A stretch of 64,000 nt of DNA from Gonatopus flavifemur. Taxonomy: Eukaryota; Arthropoda; Insecta; Hymenoptera; Dryinidae. Under the pieces are notes generated by a model. That model was not told where the DNA came from. It did not search any database and saw nothing but the letters and a program-made list of their open reading frames with translations. Position numbers and translations under genes: made by a program. The DNA lies in NCBI GenBank assembly GCA_018340375.1, contig JAFFJZ010000083.1, positions 62,001 to 126,000 of the forward strand. The letters run 5' to 3'. Positions 1 through 12,610 of the stretch are shown here, piece by piece (the stretch's first letter is position 1; each line of letters opens with the position of its first letter).

Positions 1-509
1 AGTACCGTCACGATACAGGCTGCCAGTGTGCAACCATTGGCAGACGGTGTCGGTCGGACCACGGAAGTAAACGCCAAATAACAAATAACATTCACTACTA
101 AGAACCAATGCCAAAAAAGTTGTGAAATTATAATAATACATCAACAACGAATATTCAGTAAAATATTCATGCTTTGGCCCAAAATGTTTTTAAAAATAAA
201 AAAAAATGAAATGTGGTCAAAAATTATATTTCAGTGGAGACATAACATTTGCAGGTTAACATCACGTTCACTTCGTCCTTAATGTCATGGAGAGAATATT
301 GGAAACCTCGAAGAGAATCGAACCTACCTAAACCAATCCCTACTTAATGTTGCGCGGTCTAATATCCTCACGCCCTAACGACCTAAGCTGAACCGGTATC
401 ACGCGATCGGTTAGAAAACATCAATTGAAGTGACGTGTTTATCCGATTTGAGGTTATAACCTATAAATTTATGGGATAAAAAAATAGATGAATTATTTTT
501 GTGAAATGT
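1..509. other. Non-coding, nothing recognised
   Basis: AT-rich sequence with no open frame of note and no repeat that I can relate to the rest of the window. Confidence 0.5.
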
Positions 510-2045
510 GTGGTGGTTATTTCTTGATGAATGTGTATCAAAAAGTCTGTTAGTAAGTGCAAAATGATTAAGTAAATCAGTCATAGCTGTTGTAACGTGT
601 CAAAAAATCGTAATTTGTTGATGCAGTGAAAATGAATTTTCTTCAAATACTTACATCAGCACTTCTAGGCAAAAACTCAGAGATCATGTTAATTTTGTAA
701 GAAATATGAGTCATGAAGAACTCATTTGATCAAAAATATGTCAAAAGAATGTTCAAAATGAATAACAAAAAACTTGAATTATTCACTTGCAGCTCGTCGG
801 ATGGTTTTATTTTTCAAATTGAAGAGCACTCTTGGAGTTGAAATTTTCAAATTTGAGAAAAAAGCCTTATCTTCTGAGTTGAATTTGTTGTTAGGGTGAT
901 AATAAACTTGTAGGAAGAGTTTGAAAGTTGAGTGGAATCTATATTGATCAGGAAAGTCCAAATCGTGTGGCAAAAGTTAGAAAATCTGTCAACTTAGCTG
1001 ACAGCGCATGGGTATTCTATCAGCTTTTCTTTACTAAACCAAATGCTGGCAGGAGAAATTCATCAAAATATAGTGAATTCAAAGTGATGTGAAGTAAGAG
1101 AGGACAGATACATGCATTGAATTTTATTAGTTATTATAAAAATGTTGATAAATATGGTAAGGCTATGTATGACTCAATGTATCGTCTCTCAATATTTTTG
1201 TTTCAATGATTTGCATTTTTGAGTGTGCATTTTCGTATCTTTTCACCAGTAAATAGTGTTAGGTTGAGAAAACATGTGTATTGAACCTGTTTCATAAATA
1301 TAATAACATTTATTTGTAGGAACATGACACAACATTATTGGAACAAAAATATGGGAAGACGACACTTTGGATCTTCTATAGTCTTTTCTTATTTTTTAGA
1401 ACGTTTATAAGAACGAATAAAATCTAATGAATATTTCGGTCCTCTCTTACTTCACATCACTTTGAATCCACTATATTTTGATGAATTTCTCCTGCCAGCA
1501 TTTGGTTTAGTGAAGAAAACCCCATGCGCTGTGAGCTAAGTTGACAGATTTTCTAACTTTTGCCACACGATTTGGACTTTCCTGATCAATATAGATTCCA
1601 CTCAACTTTCAAACTCTTCTTACAAGTTTATCATCACCCTAACAACAAATTCAACTCAGAAAATGAGGCTTTTTTCGGAAATTAACAAATTTCAACTTCA
1701 AGAGTACTCTTTAATTTGAAAAGTAAAACCATCCGTCGAGCTGAAAGTGAATAATTCAAGTTTTTTGCATTTCATTTTGAACATTCGCTTGAAATATTTT
1801 TGATCGAATGAGTTCTTCATGACCTTTATTATTACAAAATGATTGGGATTTCTGAGTTTTTTCCGAGAAATACTAATGTAAATTAATATTGATATAGATA
1901 TTGTCGTATATTTGAATAGAATTAATTGTCACCACATCAGCAACTTATGATTTTTTACATATTACAGCAGTGATAACTGATTCAATAATTCATTTTTCAC
2001 TCAATAACAGATTTTTTTATGCGTATTAATCAAGAAATAACGAAA
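510..2045. repeat. 1.5 kb imperfect palindrome (foldback)
   Basis: The left arm (about 510-1225) reappears as its reverse complement at about 1330-2045, leaving a loop of only about 100 bases. Landmarks that pair include the GAAGTAAGAGAGGAC block near 1091-1105 with GTCCTCTCTTACTTC at 1439-1453, the TTTGGTTTAGT blocks, and the outer TTATTTCTTGAT blocks. By eye the arms are roughly 75-85% identical, with small indels. Short open frames in the arms are mirror images of each other and I do not call them genes. This may be a foldback transposon, or a locus whose transcript would fold into a long hairpin RNA. Confidence 0.8.
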
Positions 2046-3212
2046 GAAGAGTACTTGTTCGAAACTTATATTTGATTATGACGAAACACATATTCATTCA
2101 GTTCATATATACTCTTTGAATAATACTCAGATGATGTGATGTGTAGGAAAGAAAAATGATGCTGAATAGTCAATAAATCAACCTTATGAGAATTGTGATA
2201 AGTTAAATGAAATACTTATTTCGCTGGTGATGGTTGAACGTTTGCTAAGTTTTTTTCGCTGTATGCATAACGTGGAAAATCTTGTGAAATTTTCATAAGT
2301 TCCGCCTAATTAAAACCCAAATAGTTAGTTTTCAATTCACATTGAGAATAGATTGAACAAATTGTTCAACAGTTTTCAGAAGTAGGTAATGTGTTCGGAA
2401 TGAAGGGATTGAATTTAAAAACAGGCACAGTTGAAAATCGTTCAAACATGTTCTTCTTATTGAAGGAAAATTTGTTTAATCAAAGAGTGTACAATCTGAA
2501 ATCAAGTCTGTACATTCTTGTATTCAGTATATCAAACTATGTCCATGATCTTAGGATGACCGAACGAGGTCCTGATGCGGATACAGCGAGGAAAACCTAC
2601 TTCGACCTTTTCAGGATAATTTGAGGAAATCCTGACTAGGACCAAATGAGGTCATCCATACGTGAGTCATCCACACCTAATCCCGATCAGGACCGTAACG
2701 GGTATTCCTTATTTCGGATGACCTTGTCAGGTCCTCATCATATGTTGGGTTAACCCGATGACAATTTCCAGTCGGGAACCTTCCAACTTCCTACGTACGA
2801 AGAAGTTTTCAGATGCTGTTTTGAAGAACGATTCAAGATGTTAGTTTCAAGAGTCAATTACAGAACATTATGTTTTTCTTCTGTAGCTCAGCCAGTTGCA
2901 CAAAATATTATGGCTTTGTACGATTTAGCATCTATCCCTACAGTTTCAGAAACCCTAGCAGAAATTATTCTAGGCATTCTCTAGTTATCTCGAGGCCCTC
3001 GCAAGTTTTTCTTAAGGCAAAACTAGTCTAGTTGAACTTGCAAGTTAACAGTGAGCTCCTCACAAGTTTGACTGGTAGATACTTCAGCAAAAATCATTCT
3101 GGTCATTCTCTAAGCCTCACAAAGGCCTTACTAGTCCCTTGTGAGGGACTTGCAAGGCCTTGTAACAATCTAGAGAATAACTGGAGTGATTGTATTGAGG
3201 TTATGTCTACAT
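2046..3212. other. Non-coding stretch with short inverted words
   Basis: No gene is seen. Around 2550-2740 the words GGATGACC and AGGTCCT recur in both orientations, and around 2980-3180 the words CTCACAAG, CTTGCAAG and CTAGAGAATAAC recur. Both resemble the internally repetitive bodies of old MITEs, but no termini were found. Confidence 0.4.
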
Positions 3213-3470
3213 AATCGTTGTCAATCACAAACTTGAGCAGTCGTGGTGCATGTGGAATAAATCATAGATAGTCTATCGTAGTTTATGTGATATTTCACAT
3301 ACCTGTTTTCTATCACAAGTGATGTGAAACCTACGATAGGCATTCAATCGTTGCCAATCACAAATTGATGCAATCGTGATGCATGTGGAATGAACGATAG
3401 ACAGTTCATCTTAGTTTATGTGATATTTCACATACCTGTTTTCTATCACAAATCATGTGAATTACTATGA
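3213..3470. repeat. Two tandem copies of a ~133-bp unit
   Basis: AATCGTTGTCAATCACAAA at 3213 recurs as AATCGTTGCCAATCACAAA at 3346. Both copies run through a shared TTTATGTGATATTTCACATA block, which is itself a near-palindrome. The offset is 133 bases. Confidence 0.8.
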
Positions 3471-4460
3471 ACTATTGGCACGATAGATACTTATAAGGGA
3501 CAGATTATCAAAAATTACTCAAAAATAACTTCATTGAACTATGCATGTAGTTATAAATAATTATATATGAACAAATTATTAGGTGCATTTGCAAGAATCA
3601 GAATCAATTGAATGTTTATATTGTTGCATGTGAGGTATGGTAGTGAACGAAATTCCCTATGCTTGTAATTTGAGAGATGATTTCTCTAACGGTAAGAATC
3701 TTAAACTCCATTTATAACCACATATATCATCCAATGAAGTTATGTACAAATATTTTTTGGAATCAAATCGCAGTCAAGTATCCATCATACCAATTGTCAG
3801 AAAGAATGTACTATCGCTACCACTTTTGTAAACCTCTGATGATTTTTCACGTGATCAAGTGGAATGAAGTGATGTCATTCTTCCGATCCACAATCTGTAT
3901 GAAGTGAAATGACCAGCCACTTGGTGGACATAAATTCTTTGCGAATGAGAAGTAGGTATCCACAACACTTGAGTCGATGAAGAAATTGACTTATATATTG
4001 GGAGCGCAGTGAGTGTTCTTTACTCTGACTACCATGAACCATTGGCATGATAGATACTTATAAAAGATATTGATTGTCAAAAATTACTTGAAAATAACTT
4101 CATTGAACTATACCATGAACCATTGGCATGATAGATACTTATAAGAGATATTGATTGTCAAAAATTACTTGAAAATAACTTCATTGAACTATACATGTAT
4201 TTATAAATAATTAGATATGACCAAATTATTCAGTCAATTTGTAAGAATGAAAATCAATTGAATATTTCTCATGTTGCATGTAATTTATGGCAATGAAGGG
4301 AATTCCCTGTGCTTGTAATTTGATAGATGATTTTCTATTGCTAAAACCCTTAGGCTCCATTTATAACCACATACATGTATTGTTCAATAGAGTGATGTAG
4401 AAATACTCTTTGGAAGCAAATCACAGTTAAGTATCCATCGTGCCAGTAGTTCATTTTGAT
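3471..4460. repeat. Direct duplication (~340 bp, offset ~640) with inner 81-bp tandem
   Basis: The sequence from the TTGGCACGATAGATACTTAT block (about 3475) to TCAAGTATCCATCAT (about 3790) is repeated at about 4113-4455. The start of the second copy is also duplicated in tandem: CCATGAACCATTGGCATG occurs at 4032 and 4113, a period of 81 bases. Short open frames here are incidental. Confidence 0.75.
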
Positions 4461-5602
4461 CAGAGAAAGGAAATTCACTGCGCTTCCAATATAAGTGTAA
4501 GATAATATCTTTAACGATTCAAGTCATACTTATTCGTAGACAATTTATTCCAACAAACTTACAGTTCATTTTATAATATGCACATTGTTTGAGTGAGGAA
4601 GTCATTTCACGTCACTTATCAAAAAACACTCAACTTCACTTCAAGTGATTAAGGTAACTCAATCAGAAGCTCACATATATAAGTGAGCAAAATGATAATG
4701 AATGCCAATGATACACGAACTTCACTTTGAACCATTAAAAAAAACCATAACCGCTCTTTTCTTTGAATAATCTAAATGAAAAAGATCTATGTGACTTTTA
4801 CATACCATAAATATGATTCCACAAAAGTCTCCTTTGAGATTTGATTTTGATGAAAAACAGGGACACTTGAAGAATCATGACGATACATTCATAACTTGTA
4901 ATATTTTCTAGTTCACTTCTTACACATAACATAATGTGAATAATTTTTCAATGGAAAGCACAAAATAATGAATTCAAACCAAAATATAAACTTATCACAA
5001 AAATCACATTGATTTATCACTGTTATAAAGAATTTTATGTTTTATTAGATACAAAACAAAAACAAATTCCAAAAGTAGGGTTATGTCTTTATGTTATGTT
5101 TATTGAAATCACTTTTCTGAGCACTGTCAATTTTATCACTTATATTTTACGAGAATGAATTTTGACAATTTTTCAGCGCGATGATTCCGATATGTAAAAG
5201 TACGAAGAATGTGTAGTTTAAATGTAGCGGGTCAACTTTCGTGGTACAACCGCCAGGGGACTGGTGGAACTGTTTACTAGCAAATGTCTTTATCAAATAA
5301 ACTCTGAATTCCAAAGTGCGGAATAGCTACGTTGGCAAGGTGTTAGGTTTCGGTAGGTTAGGTAGGTAGGTAGAGCAGGTTCGGTTCCCTGTTAGGTTAA
5401 GAACTTTTCACCATCGCCAACAAAGTTATTCCAGACATTAATGATTAATGTGTGCCTTTCTACCGACACATAGTGAAGCGAAGTTTGGTGTTATTTTCTT
5501 TTATCATCTTTGAATAAATCAATAAAAGTAAGTTCAGTAAAATTCCACGAAAAGATATGATAAGTTAAAGATAATAGGTTAAAATTGGTATTTATATAAA
5601 AT
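4461..5602. other. Non-coding, nothing recognised
   Basis: AT-rich; no open frame or repeat that I could support. A short run of GGTAGGTTAGGTAGGTAGG-like sequence occurs near 5350-5375. Confidence 0.4.
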
Positions 5603-5680
5603 TCCCAGATAGCACAAGCGTACATAATGAATACAATGTATCCATATAGACCTCTTTTTAAACTCTTGTGCTATCTGGGA
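5603..5680. mobile_element. 78-bp hairpin MITE
   Basis: TCCCAGATAGCACAAG at 5603-5618 is matched by its perfect reverse complement at 5665-5680, with 46 bases between. ATT flanks both outer ends when the terminal T is shared. The size and perfect termini suit a miniature inverted-repeat element. A microRNA precursor is less likely because the 46-base loop does not extend the stem. Confidence 0.65.
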
Positions 5681-5852
5681 TTACTACATCTTTGACTGGC
5701 ATTTTTCTCCGTGTAACCTTTTCATGTATAGTTTTTTTCAAGTTTTTCACTATTTTTTTATGAGTAACTAGCGAGTGCCTCACCATTCAAGCGTTACACG
5801 CCTCACAAGGTACTTGTAAGTTTCACTTACAAGGCCTTTACCGTGAAAAAAG

Positions 5853-7935
5853 TTGGACTTGCTAGTGCCTCGAATTTTACTTGAGAAAATTTCTACCAGG
5901 GAAACACGAATCGTACACATGATACAATCGTACCATGATTCATATTGCAAATTAATGAAATCTTGCAAAAGGGACAAAAACAAGCGAACTTATAAAGATA
6001 AGCTGATGAAGTTCAAAAGTAAAGCTGTAAGACTTTTCGATATAGCATTCTGCGAATGGCCAATGACTTTGAATTGAATCTGTAGAAAGAGCATTCAAAG
6101 TTGTACATGTCCAATTTCCAGGAGGTGTTGTTGTGAGGAACCAAAGAGAATGCCACATCTTGAAATCGGACTTATGTATAAACAAAGAAATGGGATATTT
6201 GAAAAAATGAGAGCAGTTGACAAAAAAAATCTGAGAAACTCACCGAAAAAGTTATGAAAGAAGAGCGACCACCTTCTCACTCCATCAGCAAAAGGGCAGA
6301 GTCTCCGAGTCAATTTCATGCTCTAAGCTCAGATGATATAGTCTTGACCGATAGTGCTTTTGAATCGACTTCAGAAGATGTGGAACATCGAAGCTCTGAC
6401 TCTGAACAGCATGACAAGGATGAAGACTTTACACCCTCAAAAATTCCAAGCTATCATCAAGCACACAGATGAGAATTGAACTCAAATCGACTGCGTTGGT
6501 AAGCGATAGATACGGAATTTTGGATAGGGCAACTGCAGCGATCGCCTCAAGTGTTCCCAAGGATATGGGGATTATAAATGAATCTGAGAAACCACTTGTC
6601 ATTCACAAGAATGAATTGAGGGGAGGAAAAGCACGTTTAAGATCGAACTTACAGAAAAGTACTAATATTATTGTTCGAGGATTATACTTTGATGACAGGA
6701 AAGACGATACTCTGGTTGTTGAAACTATACATTCAAAAAACTTTCGCAGAGTGGTGAAAGAGGAACACATTTCATTGATTAAAGAGCCAGGGTCCAATCA
6801 CATCAGTCATGTGTCTCCAGCATTAGGCTCTGCAAGAAACATTCAGGATAGCATTATCTCACATCTAAAAGAGTTGCAAATTTCCCTTGAGGACTTAGAT
6901 GTAATTGTTTGTGATGGAACAATAACTGATACTGGATAGAAGGGTGGTGTAATTCACAATGTAGAAATGATTCTTAGAAGACCACTCCAATGGATCATTT
7001 GCTTGTTACGCTTTAATGAACTTCCATTCAGACATTTATTCGAGCATCTAGATGGCCAAACTACAGGTCCAAAATCATTTTCTGGTCGAATTGGTAAGCG
7101 TCTTTTGGGTAGCGGAAGTTTACTCGTTGTTGTGTTCAGGAGTATTGATTGTGACATTTCATCTGCCGATGAGGAAATTTTCAAAGAACTCAGCAAGGAT
7201 CAGGAGTATATGCTGAATATCGTTTCAACGATCAAATCAGGATGCTGTTCTCCAGATCAAGCTGTTTCAGATCCTGGTCCTCTGTGTCATGCTCGGTGGC
7301 TGACAGCTGCAAATCGAATCCTCAGGTTATATATATCAACAATCAATCCTCCCAATGAACTGATACAGATAGTGAAGTTCATACTCACTTGCTATGTGCC
7401 TGTATGGTTTGCCATAAGGAAAAATAGTTCTATTATAGATGGACCTAAACACGTGTTCAAAGTTATCGAAACCTCAAGGTACTTACCTAGAAACCTCCTT
7501 GATATTATAGATCCTGTTATGCAGCGAAATGCGTACTTTGCTCATCCGGAGAACTCACTCTTGTTAATGGCAATGGATAATAGAAATGATGTAAGAGAAC
7601 TCGGCCTGAACAAAATAATTGAAGCAAGAGAATCAGCTCTGAAGGAGAAGAAGCCAGTTCGTAACTTTGTGATTCCAAAAATTAACTTCGCTGCGATGGA
7701 ATATTCAGTGTATCGACTGTAATATTACTTCGTGATTCCACTAGATCTATCCCAGATTTGGATATCAAAGAGTTTCCTTGTCATACACAATTAGTTGGGC
7801 GCTGTGTCAAGTTAGTGACAGAGTCAGCAAAAACAGTTGTTGGGTAAAAGAATAGGGATGGTTGTATCCAAGCCACCTTCATGTCCAGGAAAATTATGCC
7901 TTCGTTCTCGAACAAGGCACAATTCCCTGAGTTCT
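5853..7935 (+). pseudogene. Broken copy of a repetitive arthropod/cnidarian transposon-like protein
   Basis: Colinear coding segments lie at about 5853-6077, 6254-6470, 6469-6939, 6967-7722 and, after another shift, about 7735-7935. Two of them (6469-6939 and 6967-7722) share a frame and are separated by a TAG at 6937. The others are offset by frameshifts near 6060, 6465, 7720 and 7845. Recognisable blocks in order are a basic N-terminus, CTCP followed by S/R-rich sequence near 6105, VIVCDGT (about 6900), LDGQTTGP (about 7050), ARWLTAANRILRLY (about 7290) and FPCHTQ with CVKLVTE near 7775-7825. From memory these blocks belong to an abundant family usually annotated as uncharacterised protein in insects and Hydra. 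Repetitiveness and the spaced Asp residues suggest a transposase, but I cannot assign a superfamily. It is not translatable as it stands. Confidence 0.65.
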
Positions 7936-9130
7936 GAGTCGCGTTACATATTTAAGTCGAGCCAAGAGCTGCACCGGCAAGGCGCTTTTGAAATGCGTGT
8001 ACATTGTATGTATAATATATATGTACATGTATTCTATTTATATGCTCAACAATTATTTTTGTGATAGTGAATAGTGAAATACACACATATTCAAGAAAAT
8101 ACATGTGAATCGCCGAAAATTGTGAAAAATGAGGATTTTCATATTCGATGCGCTAACCCAAATCTTGACCGATTTGAATTTTTCTTTTTGAGCTTGATTT
8201 TCATTCCTCCAAGGCAACTTTTGCGCACTATTAGATTCCGGAATTCGAGAACTCGGGTTTTTCGGCCCACCCTACTGTGCATGTTGTAGTCAGCTGATTG
8301 TTTTCTTCCTTCGAGATATCGGGGTAGCGACAATTCAACATGTTCTCAGGTAAGAGAAAATGATTGAATATATATTTTTCCCTCTGTGCGTGGGAGGCTA
8401 TCCCCCCCCCCCGCACGGAACCGCAGCTGACGTTCACGAAGCTTCATAATACAACTCTCTGATGCATTTCACTAAGTATCGCTTGGGAGGAACTTGTTCA
8501 TGTAAATCTGTCGCTGGCTCCCGGGTTATGACAAGATTGTCAATAACAAGTCAAAAAGGATCGAATGACAACTCTGACAAGCTTATGACCAGCTTCCATG
8601 TTACCTAGGCAAAGATTCCTTAAGTACGGTCGTTTCATGGAGTGATGCATTACACTGGTCACCAGCCATTTGGTATCTTAAAGTCTGAACACTGATTCAA
8701 AGTGAGTATAATGTGCAGCTTCCGCAAATGACGTCAGATGTCTTGAATTGATTCGTTTCCTTCATAATATTTTATACATAAAATTCATCGATTATATGGG
8801 AATTATATGTGAACAATTATGAAAATTGAACTCATTCAAGAAATATTACATTTTATTTTTCTATTACGCACACCGAACACATTCCGAATCACTATCAAAA
8901 CCTCCGGAATCAGAAAAAAAACATTGTTTTTGTTGTCCTGTGTTATCGTGATGACAAATCAAATTCGTTTCATGCCTCAAGCATCAATTAAGATGCCTCA
9001 GATGCATTCATAACTTATCTCAATAGGAAGTTCTCATCAAGTGACCGAAAAATAAGGTGAATTTCATGAATTCCTTTCCATGTATCAAAGTAAATTAGAA
9101 CCCAAGTTCTTCTCACACTTATTTATTATT
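7936..9130. other. Non-coding; short poly-C tract
   Basis: No supported gene. A run of C residues lies at about 8403-8413. A CGAGAACTCGGGTTTTTCGG block near 8250 is locally GC-rich. Confidence 0.4.
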
Positions 9131-9512
9131 GTTGGTTGGACAATTCCTTGGCACAGGAGACAAAAATTGTGAGACAGGATGAGAGAAGAGATTCTATTCA
9201 CAGCCAAAAAGAGAGCGAACGATATCTCAGTTCATTCTTCCAATTGCTGATCGACGTTCCGGATAGATACTATCCGTTTTCGAAATACAAAACGAAGGAT
9301 TGTTCAGATCAGAAATTAGATTGTGATGGAAGATTGTCCAGAGCAGCTGACACAGATGTGGGTGGTTTTTCATTGTTGGTTGGATGAGTACTTGGCACAA
9401 GAGTAAAAATTATAAGATAGGATGAGACAACAGATCCCTTTCACAGCCAAGTAGAGTATCGAACGATATATTAGTTCATTCTTCCCAATTGCCGATCGAC
9501 TTTCGAAGTATA
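9131..9512. repeat. Direct duplication of ~135 bp, offset 244
   Basis: GTTGGTTGGACAATTCCTTGG at 9131 recurs in diverged form at 9375. Both copies then share CAGGATGAGA-like sequence, CACAGCCAA and a CGAACGATAT...TTCATTCTTCC stretch. The open frame at 9136-9387 is formed by the duplication and has no recognisable domain. Confidence 0.7.
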
Positions 9513-10673
9513 GAACACAATATCTCCAGTAAAAAAATAGCATTGTCAGAACTATTCATACTGGCTGGAACATAACCGCCCGACAACGAGGTGTCCAAAC
9601 GGTTTCCATCTGAGCGGTTTCTGAGACTGTTCAAAATCCGCTAACAAGAATTGTTATCAATCATATGATATTCGCGAGAGCCTGAACCTGAAATATTGAT
9701 AAGAAGCCGATAATTAGAAAATGGTGAACATTTGAGTTTTCGGTAGCATTTTGAGAAATTTCTTGCTTGCTGTTCACAGGAAGGATGAGCGATATATTTG
9801 CAACTGTGATTTTGTCACAGATACTGAAAAACCACTATCTCCGATTTAACGTGAGAAATATTGGTGACAAAATATTGTTAACAAAATACTCTGATAGTTT
9901 CCAGTAGACTCCACTAATAGCGAATAGATGAGCTTTGCACATGCAAATCCTGTCTGAAAAAAATATGTTGTTCAGTTATGGCCAAAAATTGATTTTAAAA
10001 TGTCTACGATGTCCATTCATGTTAATTTGCTCAAGATTTGAAAAAACAATCAAATTTGATGTCTATTATTTGACTAAATCGCATCTGAGGTGTTCAATAC
10101 ATGACGTCCAAAGTATGTCCATAATTGACGGGTTTCATGCAATAACTCGACAGGTGCACAGTAAAAAGTAAATCTTAATTCCATGATCGACTGATTTTCA
10201 GATGAGGCTTAAAATCAGCAATGTTACAATTTCAGCCGTAATATGGGATGAAAAAGAGTTATGGCCGTAACAAATTGAATTAAATCGGGCAATGTGCTGA
10301 TTATTAGCAATGCATATTTTATAGTCAGTCAGGTAGAGTTTGATGGATAATTCAGTCCAAAATTTCTGAGAATGAGATTAGAATTCTTCTATTCTCAGTA
10401 TTACAAGTGGTTATGCATACGCATATATAAATATGTGCTTACAATTAATTACAGTTTCAATTCAATCAAATTATTTCAAGTTTTTTATTTATTATTCATC
10501 ATTCCAACATTACAGCACAAATTGGAATCAATTCAAATTTTCAGGGGTATTCACATTTGCACTAATTCTCAGTTCTCGTAAAATGTTTCCCAAATTTATC
10601 TTTGACTTCAGACTACACATGTTATCAAATTATATTATTATGGGATGATTTATCACGTCCGTCGATCGAAACG
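9513..10673. other. Non-coding; isolated MITE-like end
   Basis: No gene is supported. GCACAGTAAAAAGTAAATC near 10156 resembles the terminus of the MITE at 10891-11077, but no opposite end was found for it. Confidence 0.35.
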
Positions 10674-10880
10674 GTACCATGGCGAAGTGGTTAAACGCAA
10701 AAGACTAGGACAGGTCATTACAGCAACAACGTGGGTTCGAATCTCCTGATAAGAGTTGAAGATGTTCAATTTTCGAAAACTACGATCACGATATAATTGA
10801 ACAGTCAACAAGTGAAGTGACTAAATTCACACAACATAGAAATTTTCTTTGTATCCTCCGCATCAACCCAAACATATTTC
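10674..10880 (+). mobile_element. tRNA-derived SINE head
   Basis: An A-box-like TGGCGAAGTGG (10680-10690) and a B-box GGTTCGAATC (10734-10743) are 43 bases apart, the layout of an RNA polymerase III promoter from a tRNA-like sequence. The putative 5' acceptor strand GGTACCA has no complement after the T-arm, and the T-stem is mismatched, so this is not a functional tRNA. The AT-rich sequence to about 10880 may be the SINE body; its end is not defined. Confidence 0.55.
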
Positions 10881-10890
10881 TCATCGTCGA

Positions 10891-11077
10891 TACACAGTAA
10901 AAAGTAACACTTACTTTCAATCTTAATATCGGCTTATTTTAAGATGCAGCCAAAACTAGCCCTATTTCAGCTGAAAGTGAGCATACAAAACAAATGCCGA
11001 CACAATGGGAAAGATTGAATTTCAGTCAAGTTTTCAAGTAAGATGCAACCACTTTCAGTTAGACTTTTTACAGTGTA
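10891..11077. mobile_element. 187-bp MITE with TA flanks
   Basis: TACACAGTAAAAAGT at 10891 is matched in inverted form by ACTTTTTACAGTGTA ending at 11077. The outer TA on both sides is the likely target-site duplication, so the element proper is CACAGTAAAAAG...CTTTTTACAGTG. The size, TIRs and TA target suit a Tc1/mariner-type MITE. Related words at 11200-11330 may be a diverged second copy. Confidence 0.7.
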
Positions 11078-12610
11078 GGTAACGCCATGTTGAGTGGGAC
11101 AAAACCAAAAAAAAATGGACGAATCCATGTATCAGAAACAATTCGCTTTGAGTTTCAGTTCAAAATTAGTTTTTATCTCAGTTGAATAGAGAATAAGCTG
11201 TATTTTTATTTGAGTTTGAGAAGGTTTTCCAGTGGCTGACTTTAAGTCAACCGTGTCTTCTTATGGTTGCATCTTGAATTCAGCTCATATTCTGACTGAA
11301 ATTAAGTTTTCCTTTTCACCGTGTGCTTGAAATCATTGGAACCGAATTGTCCACGTTTTGAAGTGGAGAGTCAGAATTGAAAATCATGAAAGAAAACAAT
11401 ACTGACCCGATGAGAACAGCGTGTCAAAGTAGCATAGAAATGATATTCTTTTGACGTGATTTTCACTAAAACTTGGTCAATGTGACGGCAATTTGACGGA
11501 ATTTTGACTGAGTAAGTCTCATAGGGGGTTTTTATCAAATAAGCCAATGTTTCGCTCGGCAATTCTCTTCTGCGATCAATAGTTCTCACCTATTTTTTTT
11601 GCATGCAACCCCTCAATTTGTCAAGCGTATCTTGACATGTTTGAAATGCATCTGAGACTTCCTCACAATGTCTAATTGTCTAACAGATGTCCATTTGTTT
11701 CAAATCTCAGAGATTTACTTAATGTACTTCAATGCTCTGAGTAACCCGTAAGAAACTCGTTTGATCTGAATAGCGGTTAGTTATAATGAAATTCTATTGG
11801 AAACAACTTAAGTTGTTCATTTGGATATTCTAAGATGTTATGAAACTTTTCCTTGAAATTCCCAGTGTTGAGCATCAAAATTCAAGAAAAACGGAGTTCA
11901 CAGAACCCCTCTCTTCTGTCTAATGTAGGTACTCTACACTGATCTCCCTATGGAGAAGTTTCTTTAGTCTTCGTAAATTAACTCCATCACATGGAATGAA
12001 CAGTTGACAGGGTAGCAAGAAGTCTGGAAACCCTAAAAATCTGAGAGAAATTCATATTCTGGAGAACACCTAGAATTTCTCATGTTTTTCCAAGTTCAAA
12101 ATCAAATTTGCCAATTTATTGACTGATAACTTCTTGGAATAGATTTTGAGATGAAACATTGAGTGTATTGATTCTCAATTATGATACCCCGTATTTCTCT
12201 TCTTATTATCACTCCCATGTAAAAATTTACCATTGGTGCAAGGCTAACTCAGATCTGATGAGCATTGACGAAGCCTTGGTAGTAAGCCTAACTTAGGACT
12301 GAAATGATAATATCGTTTCAGCAATCAACGATTCTCAATATTGATGCCTGCAGCATAGGTGGTGAAGTGGGGGGCAATGTTGGCGTAGGCTCGATTCAAT
12401 GGTTCTGCCATGTTTTGGCAAACACAAAACTTTTTCTATAAAACCTATGTTCATTCAGGCTTGAACCAATGCTGGTACAAACTTACGCCAACACTGTTTT
12501 ATCACTTCTCATCTTCGTATTGCCAACGCAGGCACGATAATATTACCTCAATTGTCAATAAACGTTGGCCCAATATACATATCCCCTACTTTTAGCTGTC
12601 GCGCCTGGCG
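11078..12610. other. Non-coding; loose inverted words
   Basis: No gene is supported. GTTGGCGTA near 12378 and TACGCCAAC near 12485 form a loose inverted pair around 100 bases of sequence. The rest shows no structure that I recognise. Confidence 0.35.

Noticed and set aside
779..973. Small gene in the left palindrome arm
   Set aside because: The mirror-image arm breaks the frame, and there is no codon or domain support.
10674..10752. Functional tRNA gene
   Set aside because: The A and B boxes are good, but the acceptor stem does not pair and the T-stem is mismatched.
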